Shown one piece after another: positions 1-8,791 of a stretch of 64,000 nucleotides of DNA. Origin of the DNA: Pelagibacterium nitratireducens (GTDB lineage: Bacteria > Pseudomonadota > Alphaproteobacteria > Rhizobiales > Devosiaceae); contig NZ_CP146275.1 in the NCBI RefSeq assembly GCF_037044555.1, positions 2,894,501 through 2,958,500 of the forward strand. Direction: 5' to 3'. How positions within the stretch are numbered: the stretch's first letter is position 1; every line of letters begins with the position of its first letter. The translations under genes and the position numbers were made by a program. The notes beneath the pieces were generated by a model. The model saw nothing but the letters and a program-made list of their open reading frames with translations, was not told the origin of the DNA and made no database searches.

Positions 1-1215
1 AAGCCGGAAACGGCCGAAGAGGTTTCGGCGGCGGTGCTTTATGCGCGCAAGCAAGACGTGCCGCTTTCGGTGCGCAGCGGCGGACATGGGATCAGCGGGC
101 GTTCGACCAACAGAGGCGGGATCATCATCGATCTTGGGTCGATGAACGCCATTGAGGTGCTCGATGCGCAAAGCGGGCTGGTGCGGCTGGGCGCCGGTGC
201 GCGCTGGAGTGAGGTTGCGGCAAAGCTCGGCGAGCATGGGCTGGCAATGAGTTCGGGCGATTATGGCGGCGTCGGGGTTGGCGGGCTCGCAACGGCGGGC
301 GGGCTGGGTTATCTGGCGCGCAAGTTCGGGCTGACCATCGATCATGTGGCGGCCGCGGAGATTGTTTTGGCCGATGGGCGGATCGTGCGGGCGGACAAGG
401 ACAATGAGCCCGATTTATTGTGGGCCATTCGCGGTGCTGGCGGCAATTTCGGCATCGTTACGTCATTCGAACTTGAAGCCTATCCCCTGGGCAATGTGAT
501 CCAGGCCGTTCAGGTATTCGATGGCAGCGATATGGCGGGCGTTCTCGAGCGCTGGGGCGCGCTGGTCGAGGCATCGCCGCGCGAGTTGACCAGCTTTCTC
601 ATGGCGGTGCCCGGACGGGCCGACCAGGGGCCGCTGGCCCAGGCGATCAGCGTTTATGCAGGCGAGGATGCCGATGCGGCGGCCGAGGCGATCAATGCTT
701 TGGGCGAAGCCGGGCCGATTCTCGATCAGCGGGCATATCTCACGCCCTATGCCGGCGTTGTGGCCCATCCGGGCGGTGAGCATCGCGGGGGGAGCGCTGT
801 GATCAGGTCGGGGCTGGTTGACCACATCACGCCCGAAGTCGCGGCGCGGGCGAACGGGCTGCTGGCCGCGGGGGCGGCCAATCTGTTGCAGATCAGATCG
901 GTGGGCGGAGCCGTCAACGATGTTGCGGCTGACGCCATGGCCTATCCGCACCGGACGCAGAATTTTTCGCTGACTGCCGCCGGCAGTCGCGGGCGGGCGG
1001 AACTGCTCGATGGGCAATGGGGCGACCTTCGGCCACTGCTCAAGGGCATGTATCTCAATTTCGAGACCGACACACATCCAGACAGGCTGGTCGAGGCGTT
1101 TCCCGAGCCCACATTGTCACGATTGCGAGCGCTGAAACGGCGCTACGACCCCGACAATGTGTTCAATCTGAACTTTGCAATTGAACCCCAGGAGAGCATT
1201 CGCGCCGCCTCATGA
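1..1215 (+). CDS. FAD-linked oxidoreductase, berberine-bridge type (5' truncated)
   Basis: The open frame runs from base 1 without a start, so the N-terminus lies outside the window; 404 residues are visible. The beginning carries the p-cresol methylhydroxylase-type FAD-binding fold: the SVRSGGHGISG stretch near residues 22-32 is the usual flavin-attachment region with its His, and GVGVGGLATAGGLGYLARKFG follows further on. The C-terminus, RYDPDNVFNLNFAI, is the classic BBE domain ending. These enzymes oxidise diverse alcohols, sugars or secondary metabolites with bicovalent or monocovalent FAD. The substrate cannot be read from the sequence. It converges on the beta-glucosidase gene three bases downstream. 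Confidence 0.88.
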   Translation, partial: KPETAEEVSAAVLYARKQDVPLSVRSGGHGISGRSTNRGGIIIDLGSMNAIEVLDAQSGLVRLGAGARWSEVAAKLGEHGLAMSSGDYGGVGVGGLATAGGLGYLARKFGLTIDHVAAAEIVLADGRIVRADKDNEPDLLWAIRGAGGNFGIVTSFELEAYPLGNVIQAVQVFDGSDMAGVLERWGALVEASPRELTSFLMAVPGRADQGPLAQAISVYAGEDADAAAEAINALGEAGPILDQRAYLTPYAGVVAHPGGEHRGGSAVIRSGLVDHITPEVAARANGLLAAGAANLLQIRSVGGAVNDVAADAMAYPHRTQNFSLTAAGSRGRAELLDGQWGDLRPLLKGMYLNFETDTHPDRLVEAFPEPTLSRLRALKRRYDPDNVFNLNFAIEPQESIRAAS

Positions 1216-1218
1216 GGG

Positions 1219-2550
1219 TCAGGCGACGCGCGAGCGATTGGCTCCCGTGAGAAGAGACTGGAAGGCACGGTAGGACGATTTGGGCGTGCGTTTCTGGGTC
1301 TTGTAGTCGACGTGAACCAGCCCGAAGCGCTTGTCATAACCTTCGGCCCATTCGTAATTGTCGAGCAGGGACCAGCCGAAATAGCCCCGCACGTCAGCGC
1401 CGCGTCTTTGCGCGGCGAGGACGGCGCCCAGATGGCCGTCGTAATAAGCGATGCGACGCGGATCGTCGGTGCCCTCGATCTCGGCCATGCCGTTTTCAGT
1501 CACATAAAGCGGGATGTCGGTATAATCGGCAGCGATGCGGGTGAGGATTTCCTCGAGGCCCTCGGGGAAGATTTCCCAGCCGATGGCCGTCTTTTCGAGG
1601 GGGCCATCAACCTTGCGCAGCGGAAAGGCGCCGCGTTCGGGAGCGTGCTCGTAAAGGCCGCGGGTGTAGTAATTGACGCCGAACCAATCGAGAGGCGTTG
1701 AAACCACCGCCATATCGTCGGCGAAATCATCGGGCATGTGGGGCGCGAAATGAGCGAGGACGTCGGCGGGGTATTTGCCCTTGAACAATCCGTCGAGATA
1801 CCAGCGGTTGAAGATGCCGTCCCAAAGGCGCGCGGCGCCCATATCCTCGGGCTTGCCGGTGGCGCCCTGGGCGACTTCGAAATTGCAAACGATACCGAGG
1901 TTCTTGCCGCCTTCGGCGCGCATGGCGTTGATGGCCATGCCGTGGGCCAGGAGCACATGATGAGAGGCACGGGCCGCGGCGCGGATGTCGCGATAGCCCG
2001 GTGCGTGGGCGCCGAGCATGTGGGACAGGAAGGCGACGCACCATGGCTCGTTGATGGTGGCCGTTGTTTCGAGCCGGTCGCCGAAATTTTTCTGGATCAA
2101 CACGGCGTATTCGGCGAACCAGTTGGCGATATCGCGATTGAGCCAGCCGCCCCTGTCCTGCAGGGCACTGGGCAGATCCCAATGGTAGAGCGTTGCGAAG
2201 GGTTTAAGGCCCCGCTCGAGCATGCCGTCAATGAGCCGGTCGTAAAAATCGATACCCTTTTGATTGACCGCGCCTATGCCCTCGGGGATCAGGCGGGGCC
2301 AGGCGAAGGAAAAGCGATAAGCGTCGAACCCGCCATTGGCCAGCAGGTCGAGGTCTTCGGGCCAGCGATTGTAATGATCGCAGGCGATCTTGCCGGTTTC
2401 GCTGTTGTGAACATTGCCGGGCGTGGCTGAAAACGTATCCCAGATGGAAGACCCGCGGCCATCGGTCTGGCCGCCCTCGATCTGATAGGCGGCCGTGGCC
2501 GCGCCAAACAGGAAATTCTCGCCGAAATCGGCGCGTTTATGGCTGAACAT
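1219..2550 (-). CDS. GH1 beta-glucosidase
   Basis: 443 residues, the normal length for a bacterial GH1 enzyme. The first residues FGENFLFGAATAAYQIEGG are the family's N-terminal signature. The acid/base Glu is in TINEPW (E168) and the nucleophile in YVTENG (E352). It hydrolyses terminal beta-glucosides such as cellobiose, probably in the cytoplasm because no signal peptide is seen. The start is placed at the ATG preceded by a GGAG site; an upstream in-frame ATG would add 31 residues unlike the family. A LacI-type palindrome sits about 30 bases upstream. It is last in a leftward run after transaldolase and mrp, but the 100-base gap with an operator suggests its own promoter. Confidence 0.95.
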   Translation of the reverse strand: MFSHKRADFGENFLFGAATAAYQIEGGQTDGRGSSIWDTFSATPGNVHNSETGKIACDHYNRWPEDLDLLANGGFDAYRFSFAWPRLIPEGIGAVNQKGIDFYDRLIDGMLERGLKPFATLYHWDLPSALQDRGGWLNRDIANWFAEYAVLIQKNFGDRLETTATINEPWCVAFLSHMLGAHAPGYRDIRAAARASHHVLLAHGMAINAMRAEGGKNLGIVCNFEVAQGATGKPEDMGAARLWDGIFNRWYLDGLFKGKYPADVLAHFAPHMPDDFADDMAVVSTPLDWFGVNYYTRGLYEHAPERGAFPLRKVDGPLEKTAIGWEIFPEGLEEILTRIAADYTDIPLYVTENGMAEIEGTDDPRRIAYYDGHLGAVLAAQRRGADVRGYFGWSLLDNYEWAEGYDKRFGLVHVDYKTQKRTPKSSYRAFQSLLTGANRSRVA

Positions 2551-2579
2551 TGTCGGCTCTCCGCCCAGAGTGCGATTTT

Positions 2580-2593
2580 TGTAATCGGTTACA
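2580..2593. promoter_or_regulatory. LacI-family operator candidate upstream of the beta-glucosidase
   Basis: TGTAATCGGTTACA has perfect TGTAA/TTACA arms around a central CG, the usual form of LacI/GalR-family operators. It lies 30 bases before the beta-glucosidase ATG, where a repressor would block transcription. No LacI-family gene is visible in the window, so the regulator would act in trans. Confidence 0.6.
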
Positions 2594-2649
2594 TTATGGT
2601 TATCAGCGTTTTTCGCCCTTGTCATCATCGAGAACCGAGACAATCGATG

Positions 2650-3729
2650 TCAGCCTATTTTTGCTCTCGATAAAGTCGCGGCAAGCCGCTCGGCAATGGC
2701 GAGGAACGCCTGCGCGTCGGGACCGTCTCCAGAGGACACGGCGGGTTTTCCGGCATCGGCGCCCTCGCGGATCGACATGACCAGGGGGATTTCACCGAGG
2801 AACGGGATGCCCATGTCCCCTGCTGCGGCTTTTGCACCGCCATGGCCGAAAATGTCGTAGCGGTTGCCGGTATCGGGCGCGATGAAATAGCTCATGTTTT
2901 CGACAATGCCGAGCACGGGGACGTTGGTCCTGGCGAGCATGTCGATGGCCTTTTTCGCATCGATCAGCGCCAGATCCTGTGGCGTTGAAATGATCACCGC
3001 GCCGGCCAGTTCGACCTGTTGAACGAGTGAAATCTGGATGTCGCCGGTTCCGGGAGGCAGATCGACGACAAGAACGTCGAGCTGGCCCCAATCGGTCTCA
3101 CGTAGCAATTGGCGGAGCGCCGACGTTGCCATGGGGCCGCGCCAGACTACCGCTTGCGTACCGGTGAGCATGGGACCGATGGACATGGCTTTGAGGCCAT
3201 AAACTTCAAACGGCTTGAAAATGCCGTCGTCGCGGACAGCGGGCTTGCCTTCGATACCGAGCAATTTTGGCAGGGACGGACCGTAAAGATCGGCGTCGAG
3301 AATACCCACCTTGAGGCCCTGCCGGACAAGGCCCAGAGCGATATTGACCGCACATGTGGACTTACCGACACCGCCCTTGCCCGAGCCAACGGCAACGATG
3401 TGTTTGATGCCGGGAACGGCGGATTTGGGGGGCGGGCCGGGGCGCGGTGCAGCGCCTTTTGGCGCGGCCTGGGCCGGAGCCTTGTCGCCGGTTAGCGAGA
3501 CCATGACCTTGCGGCCCTCGGCAGCCTGGTGGGCGGCCTGTTCGGCTGCCGTGCGAGCCGGGGCAAAGGCCGTTTCCATGCCCGGCGACACGGAGATGGC
3601 AAACGCCACTGCGCCCTTGGTAACGATGATGTCGGACAGACCGGGGAATTCGGCAAGCGAAGACCCGCCGGGCACTTCTATGGTGCCCAGCGCGTCCTGG
3701 ATTTTCTTGCGGACATCATCCTCGGTCAA
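2650..3729 (-). CDS. mrp: Mrp/ApbC-family iron-sulfur carrier ATPase
   Basis: 359 residues. An N-terminal MIP18/DUF59-like domain (about 1-85) and a Pro/Ala linker precede the ParA/MinD-type ATPase. The deviant Walker A is GSGKGGVGKST at 115-125, followed by ILDADLYGPS and VVDLPPGTGD. Mrp proteins bind and pass on Fe-S clusters in the cytoplasm. The usual CxxC in the VENMSYF...DIFGHGG segment is missing: the two positions read Ile/Ala-Pro-Asp-Thr. Seven bases separate it from the upstream transaldolase, so the two are probably co-transcribed. Confidence 0.93.
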   Translation of the reverse strand: MTEDDVRKKIQDALGTIEVPGGSSLAEFPGLSDIIVTKGAVAFAISVSPGMETAFAPARTAAEQAAHQAAEGRKVMVSLTGDKAPAQAAPKGAAPRPGPPPKSAVPGIKHIVAVGSGKGGVGKSTCAVNIALGLVRQGLKVGILDADLYGPSLPKLLGIEGKPAVRDDGIFKPFEVYGLKAMSIGPMLTGTQAVVWRGPMATSALRQLLRETDWGQLDVLVVDLPPGTGDIQISLVQQVELAGAVIISTPQDLALIDAKKAIDMLARTNVPVLGIVENMSYFIAPDTGNRYDIFGHGGAKAAAGDMGIPFLGEIPLVMSIREGADAGKPAVSSGDGPDAQAFLAIAERLAATLSRAKIG

Positions 3730-3736
3730 GTCGGGC

Positions 3737-4393
3737 TCAAATGATCGACTGGCCCGTGGACTTCCAATCCTTGACGAAAGCGTCGAGGCCCTTGTCGGTC
3801 AAGGGATGATCGGCAAGCTTTTTGAGCACGCCCGGCGGAATGGTCGCCACATCGGAACCGGCCAGAGCGGCGTCGGAAACGTGGTTGGGCGAGCGGATCG
3901 AGGCGGCCAGGATCTGGGTGTCGAAACCGTAATTGTCGTAGATCACCCGGATATCGGCGATGAGCTGCATGCCATCGAGATTGATGTCATCGAGACGGCC
4001 CAGGAACGGCGAGATGTAGGTGGCGCCGACCTTGGCGGCCAGAAGGGCCTGATTGGCCGAAAAGCACAGCGTGACATTGGTCTTGATGCCGCGGTCGGAC
4101 AGAGTCTTGCAGGCCTTCAGTCCGGCCAGAGTGAGCGGAACCTTGATGACGACGTTGTCGGCGATCTTGCTCAGCACATCGGCCTCGGCCATCATGCCGT
4201 CATAGTCCGTGGCGGCAACTTCTGCGGAAACCGGCAGGCCCGGCAACAGATCGCAGATTTCCTTGACCACTTCCTTGAAATCGCGGCCCGACTTGGCCAC
4301 CAGCGACGGGTTGGTGGTGACGCCGTCGAGCAGGCCTGCATCATGCAGTTCCCGGATTTCGCTTATGTCGGCGGTGTCGACGAAAAACTTCAT
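3737..4393 (-). CDS. tal: transaldolase, small (TalC/FSA-like) type
   Basis: 218 residues, matching the short transaldolase subfamily. It begins [15 protein letters not shown] and has [13 protein letters not shown], the Schiff-base Lys in NVVIKVPLT, and SPFLGRLDD. It transfers dihydroxyacetone units between sedoheptulose-7-phosphate/glyceraldehyde-3-phosphate and fructose-6-phosphate/erythrose-4-phosphate in the pentose phosphate pathway; some members act as fructose-6-phosphate aldolases. The start is the ATG six bases after GGGGGAG; an earlier in-frame start has no such site. It sits between the aminotransferase and mrp on the same strand. Confidence 0.94.
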   Translation of the reverse strand: MKFFVDTADISEIRELHDAGLLDGVTTNPSLVAKSGRDFKEVVKEICDLLPGLPVSAEVAATDYDGMMAEADVLSKIADNVVIKVPLTLAGLKACKTLSDRGIKTNVTLCFSANQALLAAKVGATYISPFLGRLDDINLDGMQLIADIRVIYDNYGFDTQILAASIRSPNHVSDAALAGSDVATIPPGVLKKLADHPLTDKGLDAFVKDWKSTGQSII

Positions 4394-4475
4394 TTTCTCC
4401 CCCTTGGGATAATACTTTGGTCTAATGACCAAGGTGTAGCATGGAATGGCTGTGCCGCAATAATGGCGTCAGGTT

Positions 4476-5660
4476 TTATCGGGTTGCGCCAACGATGGCA
4501 TCGGCCAGGCGCTGGATGCGTTCGTCAGCCAGGCCGGCGATGTTTATGCGGCTGTCATCCAACATATAGACAGCATTTTCGGCTTTTAAATGGTCGACGG
4601 TCTCAACTTTGAGCCCCAAAAGCGAAAACATGCCACGATGCTCGGCAACGAAATCGAAGTCCGAGCTGTTGGAGCGCGACCGGATCGCATCGGCCAGTGC
4701 CTGGCGGTTGGCGATCATGCGGTTGCGCATAGCCTCAAGCTCGGCCTTCCACTCGGCCCGCAATTCCGCATCGTCGAGAATGATACGCACGATCTCCGCG
4801 CCGTGATCGGGCGGCTGGGAATAGGCGCCGCGAATGACGTTGAGCATCTGTGAATTGGCAATGTCGGCCTGAGCCGCGTCCTTGCCCACCACGATAGCGC
4901 AGCCGACACGCTCGCGATAGATGCCGAAATTTTTCGAGCAGCTCGTTGCGCAGACAAATTCGTCGATTTCGGCCGCCAACGCGCGCAGACCGTACGCGTC
5001 TTCGTCCAATCCGTCGCCGAACCCCTGATAGGCCATGTCGACGAGCGGGAAGGCTCCGGTACGCTTGAGAGATGCAATGACCTTGTGCCACTGGTCGTGG
5101 TCGAGATTGGCGCCCGTGGGATTGTGGCAGCAGCCATGGAGCAGGACGATATCGTTCTTGCCCAGGCTATCGAGTTTGGAGAGCATATCGGCGAACCGGA
5201 CCTTGCCGGTTTCCGGGTCGAAATAGGGGTAGGCCTCGACCTTGAAGCCAGCCTGTTCGGCCATGGGCTTGTGGTTGGGCCATGAGGGATCGGAAATCCA
5301 AACGGTCGCGTCGGGGTTGGCGCGCTTCAAAAGCGTCAGCAGCACCCAAAGGGCACCGGTGCCGCCCGGCGCCTGTGCGGCGCGAACACGGTCGTCGGGT
5401 ACCGCGCCATCGAGCGCGAGATTGACCATGGCCCTGGCAAAACCCTTGTTGCCGGCCACCCCGATATAGGACTTGGTTTTCGAGGTGGAAACGATCCGCT
5501 GCTCGGCTTTTCTGACGGCGCTCATGATGGGCGTGTTGCCCTCGTCGTCCTTATAGACGCCGATGCCGAGGTCGATCTTGCCGGGCCGGTCGTCGGCGGC
5601 AATTTCGGCCATCAGTGCAAAAATCTTGTCCTGGGGTGCCTTGGAAAGGGTCTCGAACAT
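4476..5660 (-). CDS. tyrB: aromatic amino acid / aspartate aminotransferase (class Ib)
   Basis: 394 residues, starting MFETLSKAPQDKIFAL as in TyrB/AspC-type class I enzymes. Visible PLP-site residues are N180 in CHNPTG, D208 in LVDMAYQGFG, and Lys243 in SCSKNFGIYRERVG, the Schiff-base lysine with its phosphate-binding Arg. The C-terminal HRGMFSLLGL segment holds the substrate-carboxylate region. It would interconvert aromatic amino acids or aspartate with their 2-oxo acids, using 2-oxoglutarate. The open frame extends 83 codons upstream, but that extension does not look like protein of this family and no good ribosome site supports it. The symbol is by similarity; aspartate specificity is not excluded. 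Confidence 0.9.
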   Translation of the reverse strand: MFETLSKAPQDKIFALMAEIAADDRPGKIDLGIGVYKDDEGNTPIMSAVRKAEQRIVSTSKTKSYIGVAGNKGFARAMVNLALDGAVPDDRVRAAQAPGGTGALWVLLTLLKRANPDATVWISDPSWPNHKPMAEQAGFKVEAYPYFDPETGKVRFADMLSKLDSLGKNDIVLLHGCCHNPTGANLDHDQWHKVIASLKRTGAFPLVDMAYQGFGDGLDEDAYGLRALAAEIDEFVCATSCSKNFGIYRERVGCAIVVGKDAAQADIANSQMLNVIRGAYSQPPDHGAEIVRIILDDAELRAEWKAELEAMRNRMIANRQALADAIRSRSNSSDFDFVAEHRGMFSLLGLKVETVDHLKAENAVYMLDDSRINIAGLADERIQRLADAIVGATR

Positions 5661-5794
5661 TCTCGCTCTCGAGCTTGGATAGGGAAACGGCGCGCGGCCT
5701 TTATAGTTTCCCCCGGCGCTAATGCAATGGCCGGGGGTAACCAAGTGGGGGAATGGTTTTGCGAAATATGACCAGGGCCGGGATTGGCATTCGG

Positions 5795-6436
5795 TCAGAG
5801 CGGGGGAGAGGACGGAACCGTTACAAAGACATCGTAACGCGTGGTCTTGCCCGCTATCTGATGGCTGGGCTTGCGCAGACCCTCTATCGATGCGGCGCGT
5901 TGGGGCCATTTGAGGACGACGCGATGTGTTGTGGCAGCAAGCGCTGCTTCCATAAGTTCGCGCGCATCGGGATCGGCGCCGACAACGTCACGAAGATCGC
6001 GCATCTGCTTTTTGACCAGCGCTGATTTGGTACGCTCGGGGTGCATGGGATCGACCAACACAACTTCGGGCGCAAGCGTTTGCAGAAGGTCGCGGGAATC
6101 GCCGTAGAGCAGCGTCATGCGCGCAATGATGGCGGCGAGGTCTTCGCTGTGGTCGCAGGCGGCGTTCATGGCGCGATCGAGGGCGGCGTGGACCTGGGGG
6201 TTGCGCTCAATGAGGGTGACCTGGGCACCAAGCGAAGCGAGGAAAAACGCGTCGCGCCCCATGCCGGCGGTCGCGTCCACGATGGTTGGCAGCGCCCCTT
6301 TTGCCATGCCGCAGGCCCGCGGCAGGGGTTGCCCCCTGCCCTCGCCACTGCGCAGACGGAAACCGACGGCGCCGCCGACAAAGTCGATCACTATTGGCGA
6401 TGAGGCAGGATCAACGTCTGGCATCTCGAGGTCCAA
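5795..6436 (-). CDS. rsmJ: 16S rRNA (guanine-N2)-methyltransferase RsmJ family
   Basis: 213 residues, shorter than the roughly 250 of enterobacterial RsmJ; the missing part is N-terminal. The SAM-binding loop is VDATAGMGRDAFFLASLG, and the family signature VDPMHPERTKSALVKKQMR is intact. E. coli RsmJ methylates G1516 of 16S rRNA. The C-terminal ALKWPQRA/RYDVF-type segment is also conserved. Neighbouring genes are unrelated, so this looks like a stand-alone housekeeping gene. Confidence 0.88.
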   Translation of the reverse strand: MDLEMPDVDPASSPIVIDFVGGAVGFRLRSGEGRGQPLPRACGMAKGALPTIVDATAGMGRDAFFLASLGAQVTLIERNPQVHAALDRAMNAACDHSEDLAAIIARMTLLYGDSRDLLQTLAPEVVLVDPMHPERTKSALVKKQMRDLRDVVGADPDARELMEAALAATTHRVVLKWPQRAASIEGLRKPSHQIAGKTTRYDVFVTVPSSPPL

Positions 6437-6543
6437 TTCTGTAAAGGGGGATAGCCTCCTGCCCCGCCAGAGACAAGAGACGTTGACGCCGCGTGCCGCG
6501 GCGCAGACAGTAGACGCTTCACATATCGCCTCCAGGTTTTCCC

Positions 6544-7713
6544 ATGCCCATCATCAATCGTGTTGCCGAGTTCCACGCCGATATTGCCGCGTGGCGCCAG
6601 CACATCCATGCCAACCCCGAGCTTCTCTACGATGTCCATGAGACGGCCGCTTTCGTGGTCGAGCAACTCAAGAGCTTCGGCGTGGATGAGGTGGTGACGG
6701 GAATCGGGCGGACCGGGGTGGTCGGCGTTATTCGCGGCAAGGGCGATTCGGATCGCGTCGTGGGGTTGCGGGCCGATATGGACGCCCTGCCGATCACCGA
6801 GCGGACCGGCAAGCCCTATGCCTCGGGCAACAGCGGCAAGATGCATGCCTGCGGCCATGACGGGCACACGGCCATGTTGCTGGGCGCGGCGCGGTATCTT
6901 GCCGAAACGCGCAATTTCGATGGCACCGTCATCGTCATCTTCCAGCCGGCCGAAGAAGGCGGCGGCGGCGGGCGCGTCATGGTGGAAGACGGGCTGATGG
7001 AGCGTTTCGGCATTTCCCAGGTCTTCGGCATGCACAATATGCCGGGCATTCCGCTGGGCGAATTTGCCATACGGACCGGCGGGATCATGGCTGGAACCGA
7101 CCAGTTCGCGATCGATGTCGAAGGCCATGGCGGGCACGCGGCCATGCCGCACCTGGCCGTCGATCCGGTGATCGTTTCCGCTCACATCATTTCGGGACTG
7201 CAGACGCTGGTGTCACGCTCGATCGATCCGATCCGCTCAGCGGTTCTTTCGGTGACGACCGTCAACGCCGGCACGGCCTACAACGTCATTCCGCGCACCG
7301 CGCGGCTGACCGGCACCGTCCGGACGCTGGACGAGGATGTGCGCACGCAGATGGAAGAAGGCATCAAACGGCTGGCGCCCCAGCTTGCGCAGGCGTTCGG
7401 CGCGAACGCAACGGTGACCTGGATGCGGGGGTATCCGGTTACGGTCAATGCGCCCGAGCAGACGGATTTCGCCGCCGAAGTGGCACGGGAAATCGTCGGG
7501 GAAGATCGGGTGAACGATGCCGTCGATCCGACCATGGGGGGCGAGGATTTCGCTTATATGCTCAATGCGCGGCCGGGGTCTTATATCTTTCTCGGCAATG
7601 GCGACAGCGCGGATTTGCACACCGACACCTATGATTTCAACGATGAAGCCATTGATCTGGGCGTGAGCTATTGGGTGCGGCTGGCGGAGAGGGCGCTGGC
7701 GGCGCAGCAGTAG
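6544..7713 (+). CDS. M20-family amidohydrolase (hippurate hydrolase-like)
   Basis: 389 residues. Metal-binding motifs of the M20D/amidohydrolase family are present: RADMDALPITE, MHACGHDGHTAMLLG, the Glu-Glu pair in FQPAEEGGGGG, and MHNMPG. The C-terminal MGGEDFAYML and the late His in LHTDTYDFND complete the site. Relatives remove acyl groups from amino acids (hippurate, N-acetyl or indole-acetyl conjugates); the exact substrate is not readable. No signal peptide is seen. The following AbrB-type transporter starts ten bases after the stop, so a shared operon and perhaps a shared substrate are likely. Confidence 0.93.
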   Translation: MPIINRVAEFHADIAAWRQHIHANPELLYDVHETAAFVVEQLKSFGVDEVVTGIGRTGVVGVIRGKGDSDRVVGLRADMDALPITERTGKPYASGNSGKMHACGHDGHTAMLLGAARYLAETRNFDGTVIVIFQPAEEGGGGGRVMVEDGLMERFGISQVFGMHNMPGIPLGEFAIRTGGIMAGTDQFAIDVEGHGGHAAMPHLAVDPVIVSAHIISGLQTLVSRSIDPIRSAVLSVTTVNAGTAYNVIPRTARLTGTVRTLDEDVRTQMEEGIKRLAPQLAQAFGANATVTWMRGYPVTVNAPEQTDFAAEVAREIVGEDRVNDAVDPTMGGEDFAYMLNARPGSYIFLGNGDSADLHTDTYDFNDEAIDLGVSYWVRLAERALAAQQ

Positions 7714-7723
7714 GAGCGCGCCG

Positions 7724-8764
7724 ATGCACTGGGCGCTGCGAACCGGTCTTACCCTCATCATAGCCGCCATCGGCTCTTTTGCGATCAGTACGCTGGGAAT
7801 TCCGGGCGGAATGCTGATGGGTGGGGCGCTGACGGTTTCCGTTGCCGCCCTGTCGGGCTTTCCGGCAACCATGCCCAACGGCCTGCGCAATGTGCTTTTC
7901 GTATGCGTCGGGCTGTCGATGGGGGCCAATGTGGCGCCCGACACGCTGCAACTGATCGGCCAATGGCCGATTACGCTCGGAGCGCTGGCGCTCGAACTGG
8001 TGGTTATCGTTCTGGTGTGCGGGATCGTATTGCGCAGGCTGTTCAAGTTCGACACGGGAACCGCCTATCTTTCCTCGTTTCCCGGCCATCTGTCTTTCAT
8101 CATGGCGCTGGCTTCGACGGGTGTCGGCAACCCAAGGCAGATCGTTATCATCCAGGTGCAAAGGGTGATGTTCTTGACCCTTTTCGCGCCGATCGGAGCG
8201 CTGTTCCTGCCGGTTGGCCACTACTCGGGCGCGAGCACCGAGCTGATCGACATGACGACGCTGGCCATGGTTGCAGCGGGGTGCGCGTTCGTGGGCTGGG
8301 TATTCACGCGCCTCAAGATGCCTGCGGGCTATGTGCTGGGGTCGATGGCCTGTGCGACGGCCATGAAGCTGACCGGCTTTTTCGACGGCGCACTGCCGCC
8401 GATTCTTGTCGATTTGACGTTTGTGGGCATGGGTGCCTTGATCGGGTCGCGCTTTGCGGGGATGACCCGTGCCGAATTCATGCAGGCCGCGTTCGGCGGC
8501 ACGGTGTCCACGGCGATCACCGTGGCAATAACGACCGCGTTCGCGCTTGGCGTCAGTTTTTTCGTTTCCATGCCCATCGGCCAAATCTGGCTCGGGCTGT
8601 CACCGGGAGGGCTGGAATCGATGGGCGCGCTGGGCATCGCGCTCGGGTATGACACGGCATTCATTGCCGCCCATCACGTGGCCCGGCTGCTGATGCTGAC
8701 CATTGCCATTCCGCTGGTGGTCGTGCTGGTCAAAGGGCGAGAGGCATCGGCCCTTCGACCATAG
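7724..8764 (+). CDS. AbrB-family membrane protein (putative transporter)
   Basis: 346 residues with about ten hydrophobic segments in two similar halves; GMLMGGALTVSVAALSG near the start and MPAGYVLGSMACATAMKLTG in the second half are typical. The family has been annotated as 'ammonia monooxygenase' and named AbrB after an E. coli gene, but no transport function is firmly established. It follows the M20 amidohydrolase by ten bases and probably belongs to the same operon. It converges on the alpha-glucosidase gene. Confidence 0.88.
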   Translation: MHWALRTGLTLIIAAIGSFAISTLGIPGGMLMGGALTVSVAALSGFPATMPNGLRNVLFVCVGLSMGANVAPDTLQLIGQWPITLGALALELVVIVLVCGIVLRRLFKFDTGTAYLSSFPGHLSFIMALASTGVGNPRQIVIIQVQRVMFLTLFAPIGALFLPVGHYSGASTELIDMTTLAMVAAGCAFVGWVFTRLKMPAGYVLGSMACATAMKLTGFFDGALPPILVDLTFVGMGALIGSRFAGMTRAEFMQAAFGGTVSTAITVAITTAFALGVSFFVSMPIGQIWLGLSPGGLESMGALGIALGYDTAFIAAHHVARLLMLTIAIPLVVVLVKGREASALRP

Positions 8765-8791
8765 GCATTCGGGCGTTCAGCCGCCTCCCCT

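Noticed and set aside
3311..4612. 433-codon open frame on the + strand opposite mrp and transaldolase
   Set aside because: It mirrors two well-recognised genes on the other strand, has no domain and shows composition typical of antisense frames in high-GC DNA.
5660..5909. 83-codon N-terminal extension of the aminotransferase overlapping rsmJ
   Set aside because: It would overlap the end of rsmJ by more than 100 bases and reads as non-protein-like sequence; the ATG of MFETLSK matches the family start.
7637..8584. 315-codon open frame on the - strand opposite the AbrB-type transporter
   Set aside because: Extremely Arg/His/Gln-rich translation, the usual signature of the antisense of a membrane-protein gene.
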